A DNA stretch of 56,000 nt, taken from the NCBI GenBank assembly GCA_938082445.1, contig CALLLL010000171.1:1-56000 (forward strand), written 5' to 3'. Both the position numbers and the translations under genes were made by a program. Positions 1-10,181 of the stretch are shown in pieces; positions within the stretch are counted from its first letter, which is position 1, and the number at the start of each line of letters is the position of its first letter. This DNA comes from an uncultured bacterium. Its GTDB lineage: Bacteria; Hydrogenedentota; Hydrogenedentia; Hydrogenedentales; GCA-2746185. The notes beneath the pieces are model-generated. The model was not told where the DNA came from and did not search any database. It worked only from the letters and a program-made list of their open reading frames with translations.

Positions 1-2
1 CC

Positions 3-725
3 TATTGGGTTCGATTTAATCATAAAAATTTCACCCATGCCGATGCGATAAATAACATCAAAACCCTATTCAATGCCGCAAAAGAAGCCGGGGTGGAAAA
101 GATAGTTCATGTAAGTATCACGAACCCTGATGTTGATTCACCTCTCGAATATTTTAGGGGGAAAGGAGAGTTAGAAGAGCATCTTTTGAATCTTGGAGTA
201 TCATATTCTATATTGCGTCCTACAGTTATATTTGGGGATGAAGACATTCTGGTCAACAACATGGCATGGGGTCTTCGTCATGCACCCGTTATGGTCATCT
301 TTGGTAAAGGAGAGTATCGTGTACAGCCCATCTTTGTAGAAGATTTTGCTCGCCTTGCAGTACAAGAAAGCCAAAATCCCGATTCCGTAATAATCAATGC
401 GATTGGTCCAGAGACGTATACCTACCGAGAAATGGTGGAATGCATAGCGGACGGTATCGGAAAACGTAGGCCTATAATTGGACTGCCGCCAAGCATTGCT
501 TATGGCTTATTTGTCATTATGGGATGGGTGATGGGCGACAAAGTTCTCACACGCGATGAAATAGATGGACTCATGGCAGATAAGATTTACGCCGAAGCTC
601 CCCCCGCAGGGACCACACGCATAAGCGAGTGGATAAAGGAACATGCGGATTTCTTGGGTAAACGCTATGCCAATGAGTTAAAACGCCGTACCGATCGCCG
701 TAAAGGCTACCGGATTAATCCTTGA
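3..725 (+). CDS. NAD(P)-binding SDR/NmrA-like protein, 5'-truncated by window edge
   Basis: The reading frame is open from base 3 without a start, so the N-terminus, including the expected Rossmann GxxGxxG motif, lies outside the window. The visible part begins YWVRFNHKNFTHADA and continues through KIVHVSITNP and SPLEYFRGKGELE. This is the pattern of atypical SDR/NmrA-like 'NAD-dependent epimerase' proteins related to complex-I assembly-type and sugar epimerases. An in-frame GTG at 93 is not a credible start because homologous-looking sequence precedes it. The C-terminal part has the substrate-domain pattern YTYREMVE. The substrate cannot be told. The 3' end overlaps the convergent NHL gene by 11 bp. 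Confidence 0.85.
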   Translation, partial: YWVRFNHKNFTHADAINNIKTLFNAAKEAGVEKIVHVSITNPDVDSPLEYFRGKGELEEHLLNLGVSYSILRPTVIFGDEDILVNNMAWGLRHAPVMVIFGKGEYRVQPIFVEDFARLAVQESQNPDSVIINAIGPETYTYREMVECIADGIGKRRPIIGLPPSIAYGLFVIMGWVMGDKVLTRDEIDGLMADKIYAEAPPAGTTRISEWIKEHADFLGKRYANELKRRTDRRKGYRINP

Positions 726-1647
726 TTCGACGGAGTTTCGTTACGCGTCCATCTGGAATCCATTCGCCTACGAAAATATTACCAGAGCGATCCCAGCATG
801 CCCCATGCGGTGAAATAAACTTGCCGGGGATACGATCGCTGTGGGGTAAATCGGGATAGTCGTCACGATTTTGTACACCAGGGTTTTCGAAAAGCTGCGC
901 AATGACTTCGTTGTTTTTATCCAATATTGTTAAGCGGCCATGTAAATCGACCACAAGCAAATCATCGCCTTGCTGATCGAAATGACAGGGGAACAACAAA
1001 CCTTCCTCAACAAAACGAAGATGTTCACCATCGAGTGAGAAATATTGAAGGCGCACATTTCGGCGGTCAGCAACGACCAATTCAGGTTCACCACTACGCA
1101 TGTCACACCAGATACCGTGTGGACAGTCCAATTCACCAATGCCTGATCCTGTGCCGCCCCAACTTTTAACATATTCTCCCTGAGGCGTGTAGTGATGGAT
1201 ATAACTGAGGCCATAGCCATCGGCCACATAGAAATCGCCATTTGGTGCTATTGCAATATTGGTTGGCACGTACTGCTCGGAAGATTCGTACAAGCCAGAG
1301 GATTCAGGATAGCCCAATTTGAAAATAACTTCACCATCGAGTGTAGTCTTCACAATAAAATTCTGACTAGTGACAGCTAAGTACAAATATTCCACGCCGT
1401 CCTCGACATTGAGTTGCATGCCATGTGCCCCTTGGGCATATTCTTCGCCCCAAGACTCCAGGAATTCGCCCTCAGGTGAAAAGATTGCCATGGAATCAGG
1501 GCTGCCATTGTGGATAAATATACGCCCGTCGGCGACTTCACACACCGCATGTGTGTCACCAAAACGTTTACCTTCAGGCATAAGCGCCCAATTATCAACC
1601 CACTCATAGCGATGTGTCGATGCGCCCTGTATTAAACTGTCAGTCAT
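715..1647 (-). CDS. NHL-repeat / six-bladed beta-propeller protein
   Basis: A 310-residue protein built of repeated beta-propeller blades. Recurrent NHL-type strings are visible: PNGDFYVADGYG, YTPQGEYVKSWG, CPHGIWCDM and SPHGACWDRSGNIFVGEW. No signal peptide is visible, so it is probably cytoplasmic or uses an unrecognised export route. The family resembles the propeller of peptidyl-hydroxyglycine lyase and 6-bladed NHL proteins often encoded beside sugar-catabolic genes in PVC-type bacteria, but no catalytic residues can be assigned. An AAGGA ribosome-binding site sits about 8 nt before the ATG. It ends inside the convergent upstream gene and lies 33 bp after the solute-binding-protein gene, probably in one transcript with it. 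Confidence 0.85.
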   Translation of the reverse strand: MTDSLIQGASTHRYEWVDNWALMPEGKRFGDTHAVCEVADGRIFIHNGSPDSMAIFSPEGEFLESWGEEYAQGAHGMQLNVEDGVEYLYLAVTSQNFIVKTTLDGEVIFKLGYPESSGLYESSEQYVPTNIAIAPNGDFYVADGYGLSYIHHYTPQGEYVKSWGGTGSGIGELDCPHGIWCDMRSGEPELVVADRRNVRLQYFSLDGEHLRFVEEGLLFPCHFDQQGDDLLVVDLHGRLTILDKNNEVIAQLFENPGVQNRDDYPDLPHSDRIPGKFISPHGACWDRSGNIFVGEWIPDGRVTKLRRIKD

Positions 1648-1680
1648 TTCAAATCCTTCGTATACTATATGTTTTGTGGT

Positions 1681-3405
1681 TTAGCGGTACTTCTGTTCAG
1701 CGGTGGGAATCCACCAGTCCTCAGCATCAAATCCACCGGTATGCTCGATGACGCCATGAATACGTTTGTCCATGGCTACCAGGCCTGGGCGTGCATAGAG
1801 GAATAAGTAGGGTTGCTCTTCGTGTAAAATTGAGTGGACCTTATGGGACATTGCTATACGTTTATCTTTATCGAATTCAACGCGATAGTCTTCCAATAAT
1901 GTATCGAGATCATCTCGCGCTAAACCAGGATAATTACGGCCTTTTTCGATTTGAGAAGAATGCCATAAGGGATAACCATCGACGATATAGGACGTCACCC
2001 AAGCGAGCATACACGCATCAAAGTTACGCTTATGCACGCGTTCTTGGAAAGTCGCCCATTCGATGGGGTCTAATTCCATTAAGATCCCAGCGCGTTCTAG
2101 CTCTTCCTTGTAAATGGAGCCCAAACGTTCATATTCGGTAATTCCACTAGCATAGGATAATCTAAACTCTAAGCGGATGCCGTTTTTATCACGGAAACCA
2201 TCTTTGTCTGTATCCACCCATCCAGCCTCATCCAGTAATTTAATAGCACCAGCGGGATCAAATGGCCATGGCTCAATACTCTTATCGTATTCGGGCATTT
2301 TATGGAATACCGAACCCGTAATAACTGAACCCAATCCGCCCCATACGTTTTCAATGATGGATTGGCGATCAAAAAGCATGCACAAAGCACGACGTACACG
2401 TTTATCTTCAAATTGAGGTTTACGAATGTTCCAGCCGATATAGTTATAGCGACTAAAGTATCCAGGAATTGGGGAATCAGGAGTGAACTTATTAAACTTC
2501 TCTTCAAAAGCAGGCTTAGATGCTTTACGATTCCACGCATCAGGTTTTACTAAATATCGATCGGTATCGCCACGTTCCAAAGCTTGAAATGCTGCATTGT
2601 CATCCGTAATTAATTTCCAGACACGTTTTGCTACCGGCTGCTTGGGCCCCCAATAGTTTTCATTGCGCGCCAATGAAATTTGTTGCCCTGTCGTCCAGCT
2701 ATCGAAAATGTAAGGACCAGAACCAACAGGCACACGATTGTTGGGATGGTTATTAAATTCACCTTTTCCGTAAATATGTTTTGGGTATATCTCATTGCCG
2801 CCCATTACCACCAAGTGGTAAATGTAGGGATTATTCACTTTAAACTGAATTGTGTAATCGTCAAGTACAGTTGCAGACTCTATGTCCACTCGTAAGCTTC
2901 TGCTGGCTGCAGTGTCGTTCGCAGGGTCCATGATTACATCGTGTGAAAACTTCACATCATGCGCGGTCAAAGGGACGTTATCGGAAAAGTGAACATCGTC
3001 ACGGAGATGAAAAGTGTAAGTAAGTTTATCTTCACTAATGTCCCAAGATTTCGCAATATGCGGAATAATCTCAAGGCTGTCACTATCGATTTTTAATAAC
3101 CCCTCGAATATAAACCCGGTAATATAAGCACCGCTTGCATCAGCCGTATCCAAGTGTATATTTAAATGGGCTGGTTCTGCATCAAGGCTGTCAATAATAT
3201 GCCCGCCCATATCGCGTTCTTCAATGGGTATCATCGTTTGTGGAATGTTTTTATATTGGGTGGCTCCATCGTTGGTAGTGACTTCACCACCATTCCCATT
3301 CCCGTTATCGCTTGAATTGCCTGGCTCTGGGGGAGGGGTGCCGCATCCGCTTAGTACCAATACACTAAAGGCCAATAATGCACTAAATGATATCCACTGT
3401 CTCAT
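1681..3405 (-). CDS. Peptide/nickel-type ABC transporter substrate-binding lipoprotein (SBP_bac_5)
   Basis: This is an extracytoplasmic solute-binding protein of the OppA/DppA family (family 5). An N-terminal signal with lipobox LSGC is followed by a Gly/Asn-rich linker. The family pattern follows: GLLKIDSDSLEIIPHIAKSWD, YTFHLRDDVHFSDN, PLTAHDVKFSHD and VGSGPYIFDSW. The C-terminus carries the typical YLFLYARPG. I start at ATG 3405 because TTTGGAG lies 6 nt upstream; the frame extends 12 nt further to a TTG that would sit on that ribosome-binding site. No permease or ATPase genes are adjacent, so the protein is either served by a distant transporter or acts as an orphan binding protein. The ligand, a peptide or oligosaccharide, is unknown. 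Confidence 0.92.
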   Translation of the reverse strand: MRQWISFSALLAFSVLVLSGCGTPPPEPGNSSDNGNGNGGEVTTNDGATQYKNIPQTMIPIEERDMGGHIIDSLDAEPAHLNIHLDTADASGAYITGFIFEGLLKIDSDSLEIIPHIAKSWDISEDKLTYTFHLRDDVHFSDNVPLTAHDVKFSHDVIMDPANDTAASRSLRVDIESATVLDDYTIQFKVNNPYIYHLVVMGGNEIYPKHIYGKGEFNNHPNNRVPVGSGPYIFDSWTTGQQISLARNENYWGPKQPVAKRVWKLITDDNAAFQALERGDTDRYLVKPDAWNRKASKPAFEEKFNKFTPDSPIPGYFSRYNYIGWNIRKPQFEDKRVRRALCMLFDRQSIIENVWGGLGSVITGSVFHKMPEYDKSIEPWPFDPAGAIKLLDEAGWVDTDKDGFRDKNGIRLEFRLSYASGITEYERLGSIYKEELERAGILMELDPIEWATFQERVHKRNFDACMLAWVTSYIVDGYPLWHSSQIEKGRNYPGLARDDLDTLLEDYRVEFDKDKRIAMSHKVHSILHEEQPYLFLYARPGLVAMDKRIHGVIEHTGGFDAEDWWIPTAEQKYR

Positions 3406-3524
3406 GATTTGCTCCAAAGGTTGAACGTGTTATTTCTCTTCTACTCAACAGCGCGGTAGGCTTAAATATTCATCTCTATACGATACCCCTTTTAAGGCTA
3501 TGGCTGCAATGAAATAAAGGGATA

Positions 3525-3560
3525 AAAAACAACACCCGCTCGGATAACCCGAGCGGGTGT
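3525..3560 (-). terminator. Rho-independent terminator after scpA
   Basis: Read on the minus strand, a 12-bp perfect GC-rich stem (arms 3549-3560 and 3532-3543, 5-nt loop) is followed by TGTTTTTT. It lies 26 nt beyond the scpA stop and separates scpA from the solute-binding-protein gene. Confidence 0.9.
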
Positions 3561-3585
3561 ATATGGTTAAAACGATTTGTAAGCT

Positions 3586-4476
3586 CTAAGCCACGTTAGC
3601 ATCTTCGACGTCAAGCTCTTCAGGCATCTCTTCGCGTTTGAAGAGGCGAATGGTGCCGTAACTGGCATGTTGATTCAGAGTAATGAGATGCATACGGCAT
3701 AATTCCAAAATAGCAAGGAATGTGCAAATGGCTTCTACACGACCCTTGGCAACTTTAATAAGATCAGTCCATTCAACACTATCCTGCATATCCAGAATGC
3801 CGCGAATGTAATCGACCTTGATGTCCACTGAAGATTCTTCGTCTTCTACAGTATGAACCACGTCTTCTTTCATAAAGCGTAGTACGCGCTTGAATGCTTG
3901 CGACAGGTCATACATGGTGGCATCGATATAATCATCTTCGGGATCGCGGCCGAGATCTTTTATTTTAGGTTTGGCATTGCGCGTAAACCAATTGGATCGT
4001 TCTGCTTCCAAATGCTCTAAGCGTGAAGCGCAATCGCGGTACATGCGGTATGCAATAAGTTTCTCAACCAATTCCATGCGGGGGTCGTCTTCTTCGATCT
4101 CTTCTTCTTCTTCATCAGATTCGACAGGGATAAGCATTTTGGATTTGATTTGGATAAGGGTAGCGGCGATCACAAGGTAATCTCCGGCCACTTCAAGGTT
4201 CTCATCTTCCATTAATTCAAGGAATTTGAGGTATTGCTCTGTGATTTGGAGGATGGGGATATCGAAAATGTCGATTTCCTGCGCTTTTATGAGATACAGG
4301 AGAACTTCGAGTGGACCTTCAAATTCGCTCAGATGAAGACGCAATACAGCATCGGTCGCTTCGTCAACAATATACTCGCTTTCATCGACGACAATTCGAG
4401 CACTTTCGGTCGCTTCCGCTTCCGGTTGCTCGACGACTTCATTGATTTCTTCCACTGTTTCCTGTGCTTCGGACAT
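3586..4476 (-). CDS. scpA: Segregation and condensation protein A
   Basis: This is the kleisin subunit of the bacterial SMC-ScpAB condensin complex, which acts on chromosomal DNA. About 40 acidic N-terminal residues precede the diagnostic LHLSEFEGPLEVLLYLIK block and EIDIFDIPILQITEQYL. The middle is strongly acidic (EEEEEIEEDDP). The C-terminal winged-helix part contains AICTFLAILELCRMHLI. The length of 296 residues is normal to slightly long. GGGAGGA precedes the ATG. The usual partner scpB is not next to it in this window. The gene sits alone between the dsbD 3' end and its own terminator. Confidence 0.95.
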   Translation of the reverse strand: MSEAQETVEEINEVVEQPEAEATESARIVVDESEYIVDEATDAVLRLHLSEFEGPLEVLLYLIKAQEIDIFDIPILQITEQYLKFLELMEDENLEVAGDYLVIAATLIQIKSKMLIPVESDEEEEEIEEDDPRMELVEKLIAYRMYRDCASRLEHLEAERSNWFTRNAKPKIKDLGRDPEDDYIDATMYDLSQAFKRVLRFMKEDVVHTVEDEESSVDIKVDYIRGILDMQDSVEWTDLIKVAKGRVEAICTFLAILELCRMHLITLNQHASYGTIRLFKREEMPEELDVEDANVA

Positions 4477-4666
4477 GTATTCCTCCCATCAAAAGAGTCG
4501 ATTCCCCGCAGCGGTCGTTCGCCCTCTCTTGCGAGCGAGGAATATACATAATAACGAGCAAAAAGTCGAGCAAAAATCGTAAAAAAATTCGATTTTTGGG
4601 GCTTTTTTGTAAAAAACTTTCCCCCGAAACCTACTGATTAATCCCTTCAAAATCGCAAAAGTTCCG

Positions 4667-6409
4667 CTATCTTGTGGATGCCTCAGCTGCTTTAGGTTTC
4701 AAAATAGCATATGTGGGTAATCCGTAACCGTTGAAATATTTTAACACATCTTTGGCAGGAGTGGCGTTTAAATCTTCAGTTTGGTATTTAATTTTCACAT
4801 AATTCTCTAATTCGGCTTTAACGTCTTCGGATTTGAGCGTCTTTTTATCCATCACAAGACAGTTCTTGCACCACGTCGCCCACATATCCACGAGCACCAA
4901 TTGATCGTCTGCTTGGGCCTGCTCAAGCCCTTGGGTCATGCTCTTTGTCCATCCATCTTCGAGAAGGGCTTCAACGCTGTTGGTGACTTCATTTGAATCT
5001 ACGTTTCGGCTATCAAAGAGTCCATATGCTAAATACCCATAATAGACCGCAAAGCCTAATATAAACACACCCATGGCTTGCTTCACCCGTACCATCCATG
5101 CGCCAGGTTTGGGCATGACGCCCATACCTGCTCCAGCCAGCGGCCAAGGGATGGCCATCCCTAGTCCCAGCAAGAAGGGGAGAGCTAATGCTATCGTAGA
5201 ACCCTTGGCATACAGATCGCTGGAAAACACGATTACTTGGATAACGATGGGAGCGACACAGGCGCCTGCCAATAAAGCGGAGATACCGCCCATGCCGAAG
5301 GCCAGTAATAGGCTGCCTTTTTTACCTTCCTTGGCTAAATTAAACTTGGACTGATATTTGGAAAAGTCAATATAGATAATATCGAACATCGCCAATCCCA
5401 GGACGATAAATAGAATGGCTATTCCCACATTGAACCATGGTGAAGCATTGATGGTACCAAAGGTGCCCGCAGTAAGAATTACTGCCAGACCTAAGCCACC
5501 ATAGACAATAGCCATTGCTAGACCATAGGCACCCCCCAAAAGGAAGCCCCGTGATTTGGATTCGGATTGTGCGCCAGCACCAATGATGGCGAGGTTTACC
5601 GGAATTAAAGGAAGAACACACGGTGTCAGGTTCAAAGCCAAACCACCAATAAGCACAAGAAACATTATGGCTATAGGACCTTTACCCTCAAGAATGCCTT
5701 TACGCTCTGTACCTGATTCAGCATCATTGATAAATTGAATAAATTCTTCGGGCTCCATAAATCCTTCTGCCACTGCGAGGACTTCGAAGGTTTTAAGCAA
5801 ACCCATGATGTCGCCTTCAGGGACAGCATCGGAGGTTAGTGGTGTGGTTGTCGTCGTAGCAGTGGTAGAATTCTGACTCCCGCCCACAAATGAAATCTCG
5901 GAAAAAAGTTTACTATGCTGGTCGTTAATTGACCCTGCTGCAGCACTAATTTTGAGAACGCTTTCAATCATCAGTTCTTCAGGCTGCATACACACTTTAT
6001 CGTTGCAGGCTTGGTACCCCAACGTTAAAGTAATGGGTTGATCACCAAGTGTAGCCGATTCATTAATCGCCAATGCCGCGCCAATTACAAAGTGCTCATC
6101 AAAGAGTGACATGTTGGGCATACCGCCTGCGGCTTTTTCAATAGCCTCAGGATAAACGATTTCGGAGACCTCAACTCCATCAGGGGTGGTGATGCTCAAG
6201 ATGGTTGGGATTACCCAATCTTCTAGGGGAGTATTCGAATTGACATGGAACCCCTTTTCTAACTCGACTTCTAGGGCGATGAACTGTGTAGAACCGGGTT
6301 GAACGCTAGCTGTTTTTTGTAGAACAGTCGTTTTGACTTCAATGGCCTCTACGGAAAGCGGTAGACCAATCAATAGGCCTACAAGTATCCATCTAAACAT
6401 CCCAATCAT
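4667..6409 (-). CDS. dsbD: DsbD-type thiol:disulfide interchange protein
   Basis: An inner-membrane reductant conduit that carries electrons from cytoplasmic thioredoxin to periplasmic proteins. A signal peptide (about 1-22) is followed by a DsbD-alpha domain whose redox pair is C135/C140 (ACNDKVC). The multi-span beta domain (about 245-470) has C264 in TPCVLPLIPV and C384 in AGACVAP. The C-terminal thioredoxin domain carries WCKNC (C514/C517). All six expected cysteines are present and 580 residues is normal. The ATG lies 3 nt after the upstream DUF255 stop, with AAGGAG inside that gene, so translation is probably coupled. It likely feeds electrons to the neighbouring thioredoxin-fold protein or to cytochrome maturation. 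Confidence 0.95.
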   Translation of the reverse strand: MIGMFRWILVGLLIGLPLSVEAIEVKTTVLQKTASVQPGSTQFIALEVELEKGFHVNSNTPLEDWVIPTILSITTPDGVEVSEIVYPEAIEKAAGGMPNMSLFDEHFVIGAALAINESATLGDQPITLTLGYQACNDKVCMQPEELMIESVLKISAAAGSINDQHSKLFSEISFVGGSQNSTTATTTTTPLTSDAVPEGDIMGLLKTFEVLAVAEGFMEPEEFIQFINDAESGTERKGILEGKGPIAIMFLVLIGGLALNLTPCVLPLIPVNLAIIGAGAQSESKSRGFLLGGAYGLAMAIVYGGLGLAVILTAGTFGTINASPWFNVGIAILFIVLGLAMFDIIYIDFSKYQSKFNLAKEGKKGSLLLAFGMGGISALLAGACVAPIVIQVIVFSSDLYAKGSTIALALPFLLGLGMAIPWPLAGAGMGVMPKPGAWMVRVKQAMGVFILGFAVYYGYLAYGLFDSRNVDSNEVTNSVEALLEDGWTKSMTQGLEQAQADDQLVLVDMWATWCKNCLVMDKKTLKSEDVKAELENYVKIKYQTEDLNATPAKDVLKYFNGYGLPTYAILKPKAAEASTR

Positions 6410-6412
6410 TCA

Positions 6413-8707
6413 TTACTCTCCTTTTTGTATGGCCAATTGCTCATTTAATGACTTTGTATCTGTTACGGGTTCTTTACAGGTGAAGTTTTTACAGACATAA
6501 GCTGTAGGCTTTCCATGTAGCATAACTTTATGTTTCAGTAGAGGCAACAATTCTTCATGTGCTGCAGTATCGCTATCTGCAGGATTGAGGTGTGCGACTA
6601 TTTTGTTAGGGATGAATGCGGAGCGTGTTGTATTCAACAGGGCTTGAGTGTCTGTATTCTCCAAAGCACCCACGATAGCAATTTCTTTTGGGGGATATAC
6701 GAGGAAATCTGCCGTACACAACATACGTGTAAATCCAAGTGGATGTTTGTCCAAATAGACTGAGTTGCGCTTTAATATTCGCTCAGCTTTTTCATAATGT
6801 GCTTCAGTATCGGTGTATTTTGCCAAGCGCAATAACGCGTAGGCTGCAACCGAGTTGCCAGACGGGACAGCGCTATCCTGTGAGTTTCGGGTTCGCACGA
6901 TAAGGTTTTTGTGATCATCCGATGTGAAATAGTATTCGCCAGCTTCGTTGTCCCAGAATTTTATATTCATTGTGTCGGTCAGTTGCTGAGCTGCAGTGAT
7001 CCATTTAATATCAAATGTTGATTCATAGACATCAAGAAAGGCCGCTACAGTAAAAGCATAATCATCCAGATAGGCCGGCAAGCGGCTTTCGCCTTTGCGA
7101 TGAGTACGTAGTAATTCACCATCACGAGTCATATCGTTCAGCAAAAACTCGGAGGCTTCTACGGCAGCACTACGATATGTTTCATCACCAAGTACTTGAT
7201 AACCTTGTGCAAAAGCCGTAATCATAAGTGCATTCCAAGACGTGAGGACTTTGTCGTCCAGTCCAGGGCGTACTCGTTGATTGCGGACGGCCAATACTTT
7301 TTCTTTCATGGGTGTTAATCGTGTGTGCAATTCTTCAACAGAGATATTGAGCAATTCCGCAACCGCTGGATCGGGTAAGGGGGTATGTAAAACATTTTTG
7401 CCCGCATGGTAACTCTCATGTGAAGAAAAGTTTCCCTTATCCTTAACATTGTAGTAAGTGTTGAATATATGGGCATCGTCTTCACCCAATATTTCGACCA
7501 ACTCGGACTTGTCCCAAATATAGAACTTGCCTTCTTCTCCTTCGCTATCGGCATCTTCAGCCGAGTAAAACCCACCGCGTTCATCACGCATATCACGCAG
7601 AATATACGTAAAGGTGTCTTCAACAACCTGCCGATAATAGTCATTACCCGTTAGTTGATAGGCCTCCAGATATACCTGAGCCAACTGGGCATTGTCATAC
7701 AGCATTTTCTCAAAGTGGGGTACCAGCCATTGATCATCCACCGAGTACCGGGAAAACCCTCCACCGAGATGATCGTATATCCCGCCTTGGGCCATACGGT
7801 CCAACGTGACTGTTGCTGCCTTTAATGTGTCAGGGTAATTGTTGCGTTGATACTCACGCAAGAGTAAGGCAATGCTTGGGCTAGATGGGAATTTTGGAGC
7901 CGCACCGAAACCACCATACTCGCCATCAAAGCGCCCCAGTAGTTGGTCAGTAGCTTGGGTGATCATCTTGGCAGTGGGTAAATCATCACCGCTCATCTCG
8001 GAGCTTAATACATTGCTCATGTGTTCTGTGAGCTCGTTGGATGATTTCGTAATTTGCTCACGCTTGTTTTTCCAAGCATCAACCAAGCTGTTTAATATAG
8101 TTATGAATCCAGGACGTCCATACTTTGAGTCCTTTGGAAAGTAGGTGCCGCCAAAAAATGGCTTAAGATCGGGTGTGATGAATACGCTCATGGGCCAACC
8201 ACCCGACCCGGTCATGGCCTGTACTGCAGTCATGTAGATCTCATCGATGTCTGGGCGTTCTTCACGGTCAACTTTGATGTTGATAAAATGCTCATTGAGT
8301 AGCGCAGCAACTTCCTCATCCTCAAAGCACTCGTGTTCCATCACATGACACCAATGGCAAGCGGAGTATCCAATTGACAAGAATATGGGTTTGTCTTCTT
8401 CTTTGGCTTTTGTTAATGACTCTTCACCCCATGGGTACCAATCAACAGGATTGTGCGCATGCTGAAGTAGGTAAGGGCTGGTTTCATCGATTAGGCGATT
8501 TGTGTGTGCGTGTGTTTCAGTGCTCGGCTCGGACACGGTGTGTTCCTTCTTAGGCTTGTCTTGATTGGTAGGTGCATCGCTTGCGGCTTCTGCTTTTGGA
8601 AAATAGCATGTAACAACATTTCGTTTATTGTTAAAAGTAAACAGGGTGTAACTTAGTCCTACAAGAATAAAAAAAGCGAGTATAGGTGTTTTGAGAAGTC
8701 TCATCAT
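6413..8707 (-). CDS. DUF255 (YyaL/SSP411-like) thioredoxin-fold protein, membrane-anchored
   Basis: A 764-residue protein with an N-terminal hydrophobic segment (about 8-25) that is a signal anchor or uncleaved signal. It carries the hallmark DUF255 block: [18 protein letters not shown], then CHWCH at 117-121, [17 protein letters not shown] and [12 protein letters not shown]. The remainder (about 230-700) is an (alpha/alpha)6 barrel of the N-acylglucosamine-epimerase/six-hairpin type, with [14 protein letters not shown] and [21 protein letters not shown]. The tail has two more cysteines (CKNFTC). Its biochemical role is not established in bacteria. The translational coupling to dsbD and the periplasmic anchor suggest an envelope thiol-redox role. 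It is the first gene of the pair. Confidence 0.93.
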   Translation of the reverse strand: MMRLLKTPILAFFILVGLSYTLFTFNNKRNVVTCYFPKAEAASDAPTNQDKPKKEHTVSEPSTETHAHTNRLIDETSPYLLQHAHNPVDWYPWGEESLTKAKEEDKPIFLSIGYSACHWCHVMEHECFEDEEVAALLNEHFINIKVDREERPDIDEIYMTAVQAMTGSGGWPMSVFITPDLKPFFGGTYFPKDSKYGRPGFITILNSLVDAWKNKREQITKSSNELTEHMSNVLSSEMSGDDLPTAKMITQATDQLLGRFDGEYGGFGAAPKFPSSPSIALLLREYQRNNYPDTLKAATVTLDRMAQGGIYDHLGGGFSRYSVDDQWLVPHFEKMLYDNAQLAQVYLEAYQLTGNDYYRQVVEDTFTYILRDMRDERGGFYSAEDADSEGEEGKFYIWDKSELVEILGEDDAHIFNTYYNVKDKGNFSSHESYHAGKNVLHTPLPDPAVAELLNISVEELHTRLTPMKEKVLAVRNQRVRPGLDDKVLTSWNALMITAFAQGYQVLGDETYRSAAVEASEFLLNDMTRDGELLRTHRKGESRLPAYLDDYAFTVAAFLDVYESTFDIKWITAAQQLTDTMNIKFWDNEAGEYYFTSDDHKNLIVRTRNSQDSAVPSGNSVAAYALLRLAKYTDTEAHYEKAERILKRNSVYLDKHPLGFTRMLCTADFLVYPPKEIAIVGALENTDTQALLNTTRSAFIPNKIVAHLNPADSDTAAHEELLPLLKHKVMLHGKPTAYVCKNFTCKEPVTDTKSLNEQLAIQKGE

Positions 8708-8827
8708 TTCCCTCTATATAAGCAATTCCTGTCAGTGTAGCATATTTATACCCACTGTATCCGGTAGGAATGCTCTCTAGAACTGTATTCTGATAGGGAG
8801 GAAAATGAAGTCGTTTCTTTGAAAAAA

Positions 8828-10156
8828 CTACAGTTTTTCAGGGATACGTAATGATTCGCGATCGGTGCTTGGTGCTGGTAAATCTTGAGGGTTCGGGGTT
8901 TCCTGCTTTGGAGTTTCATTAGGAATTGGGGTCACAGGAGCTGGCAGTGTGACTATCTGAATTGGGATGGCACTGGGCAAGGAAGTAGATGAATCAGATG
9001 CGGTTGTTGTAGATGGCGTAACGTCGGTAGTGGTTATGGGGGCAGACCCTTCTACAAGTCGCTCAGGATCCACCACGGCTTGTTGGTCTATAGCCGACGC
9101 GTCTGAGCTCTGCCCAGAGTCACCTAAGGGTTCGGATGCAGGAAGGCCTTCAGGAGTATCTGTGGAGGGTTGTGAGCTGCTAATCATAATGTACCCATAC
9201 CATCCCCCAATCAATACACTGGCAATAAGCAATACGATGACAACCAACCGTAATATAATTGATCCGCCCTGCGGTAGGACCAGTTCATCTGAAGCATCTT
9301 TAGGACTTACGCTGTGTGCGGTCACATCCATATCGGGGGCAATATTGTGCAATAACTCTTCAAAATCCATATTGGAAGTATCAGGAGTCGGGGTGCTATG
9401 TGGTGCAGATTCGGTTAACTCTACAGGTGTTTTTACAGCATCTTCAAAAGGTTCATCACGCTCCTGAGATTCCAACTCATTTAAGAGAGATTCAGCTTCT
9501 TCCAAATTAACGCCAATAGCCGGGTCTTGTGCTATGGGTGCCACAGGATCAGGTGCCGAAGAAGGGGGAGTGGCATTCGTTTCTGGAATTGGAATCTCAT
9601 CAGCAAGCGCTTCAGCCATTTCAGTATCGATGTTTCCACTCAATGCATCTAAGGAGGCACTTGCGGCTTCAAGATTTTTGGCCATAAGTTCTTCATTGCT
9701 GGATTCTATTGCAGGAGGAGCCCCTTCATTTTCTTCGGGGGTATACGGTTCGTTCAGTTCAGCAATGATACCTTCAAGTTCGGATAAAGATTCACTTAGT
9801 GCCGAGATAGCAGCTTCCGGAGTAGACGGTTCTTCAGTGGAAGATTCTATTTCCGTAACACTACTGGGATCCATGCCGGCATCTACATCGTCGATACCTT
9901 CTTCAAAAAAACTTACTGGAACATTGGGGTCCATATCAGATTCATTGTACTGAATTTCCGTTTCTTCTAAGGTGTCTTCTTCATTCACAGGCTCTACCAA
10001 ACCCGACATGTTGATGAAGGTTAAATCACCATTACCAGGCAGGGGCTCAACACCGCTATTGAGTCGGGCATCGTTCGGAGCATTCTCCAAAAGGGATTTT
10101 TCCATCTCAGTCACGTTGTGAGTACTCAATTTTGGATCTGTGGATTCATCAGACAT
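8828..10156 (-). CDS. Acidic, low-complexity single-pass membrane protein
   Basis: A 442-residue protein of no recognised family. About 300 residues rich in Glu, Asp, Pro, Ser and Thr are followed by one strong transmembrane segment (IILRLVVIVLLIASVLIGGW). A Ser/Thr/Pro-rich tail of about 110 residues follows. Lacking a signal peptide, it is probably a type II protein with an acidic cytoplasmic region and a disordered periplasmic tail. Short acidic patches such as LEEAESLLNELESQERDEP and MDFEELLHNIAP could be docking segments. It directly follows the ExeA-like ATPase gene (25 bp gap), reminiscent of the GspA-GspB pair, but no GspB periplasmic domain is visible. Confidence 0.8.
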   Translation of the reverse strand: MSDESTDPKLSTHNVTEMEKSLLENAPNDARLNSGVEPLPGNGDLTFINMSGLVEPVNEEDTLEETEIQYNESDMDPNVPVSFFEEGIDDVDAGMDPSSVTEIESSTEEPSTPEAAISALSESLSELEGIIAELNEPYTPEENEGAPPAIESSNEELMAKNLEAASASLDALSGNIDTEMAEALADEIPIPETNATPPSSAPDPVAPIAQDPAIGVNLEEAESLLNELESQERDEPFEDAVKTPVELTESAPHSTPTPDTSNMDFEELLHNIAPDMDVTAHSVSPKDASDELVLPQGGSIILRLVVIVLLIASVLIGGWYGYIMISSSQPSTDTPEGLPASEPLGDSGQSSDASAIDQQAVVDPERLVEGSAPITTTDVTPSTTTASDSSTSLPSAIPIQIVTLPAPVTPIPNETPKQETPNPQDLPAPSTDRESLRIPEKL

Positions 10157-10181
10157 TTAGTACGGGTATTTCCTATTTAAA

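Noticed and set aside
4555-4640. A/T-rich repeat region before scpA with AAAAATCG/CGATTTTT arms
   Set aside because: Low-GC arms and an A/T-only loop; could be a weak terminator of the dsbD transcript but not supportable.
8819-8840. GAAAAAC/GTTTTTC inverted repeat as a terminator
   Set aside because: AT-only 7-bp stem overlapping the end of the coding region; too weak to call.
8967-9467. A 166-codon open frame on the plus strand
   Set aside because: Antisense to the acidic membrane protein; its content is a mirror of the repetitive Ser/Glu codons, with no ribosome-binding site.
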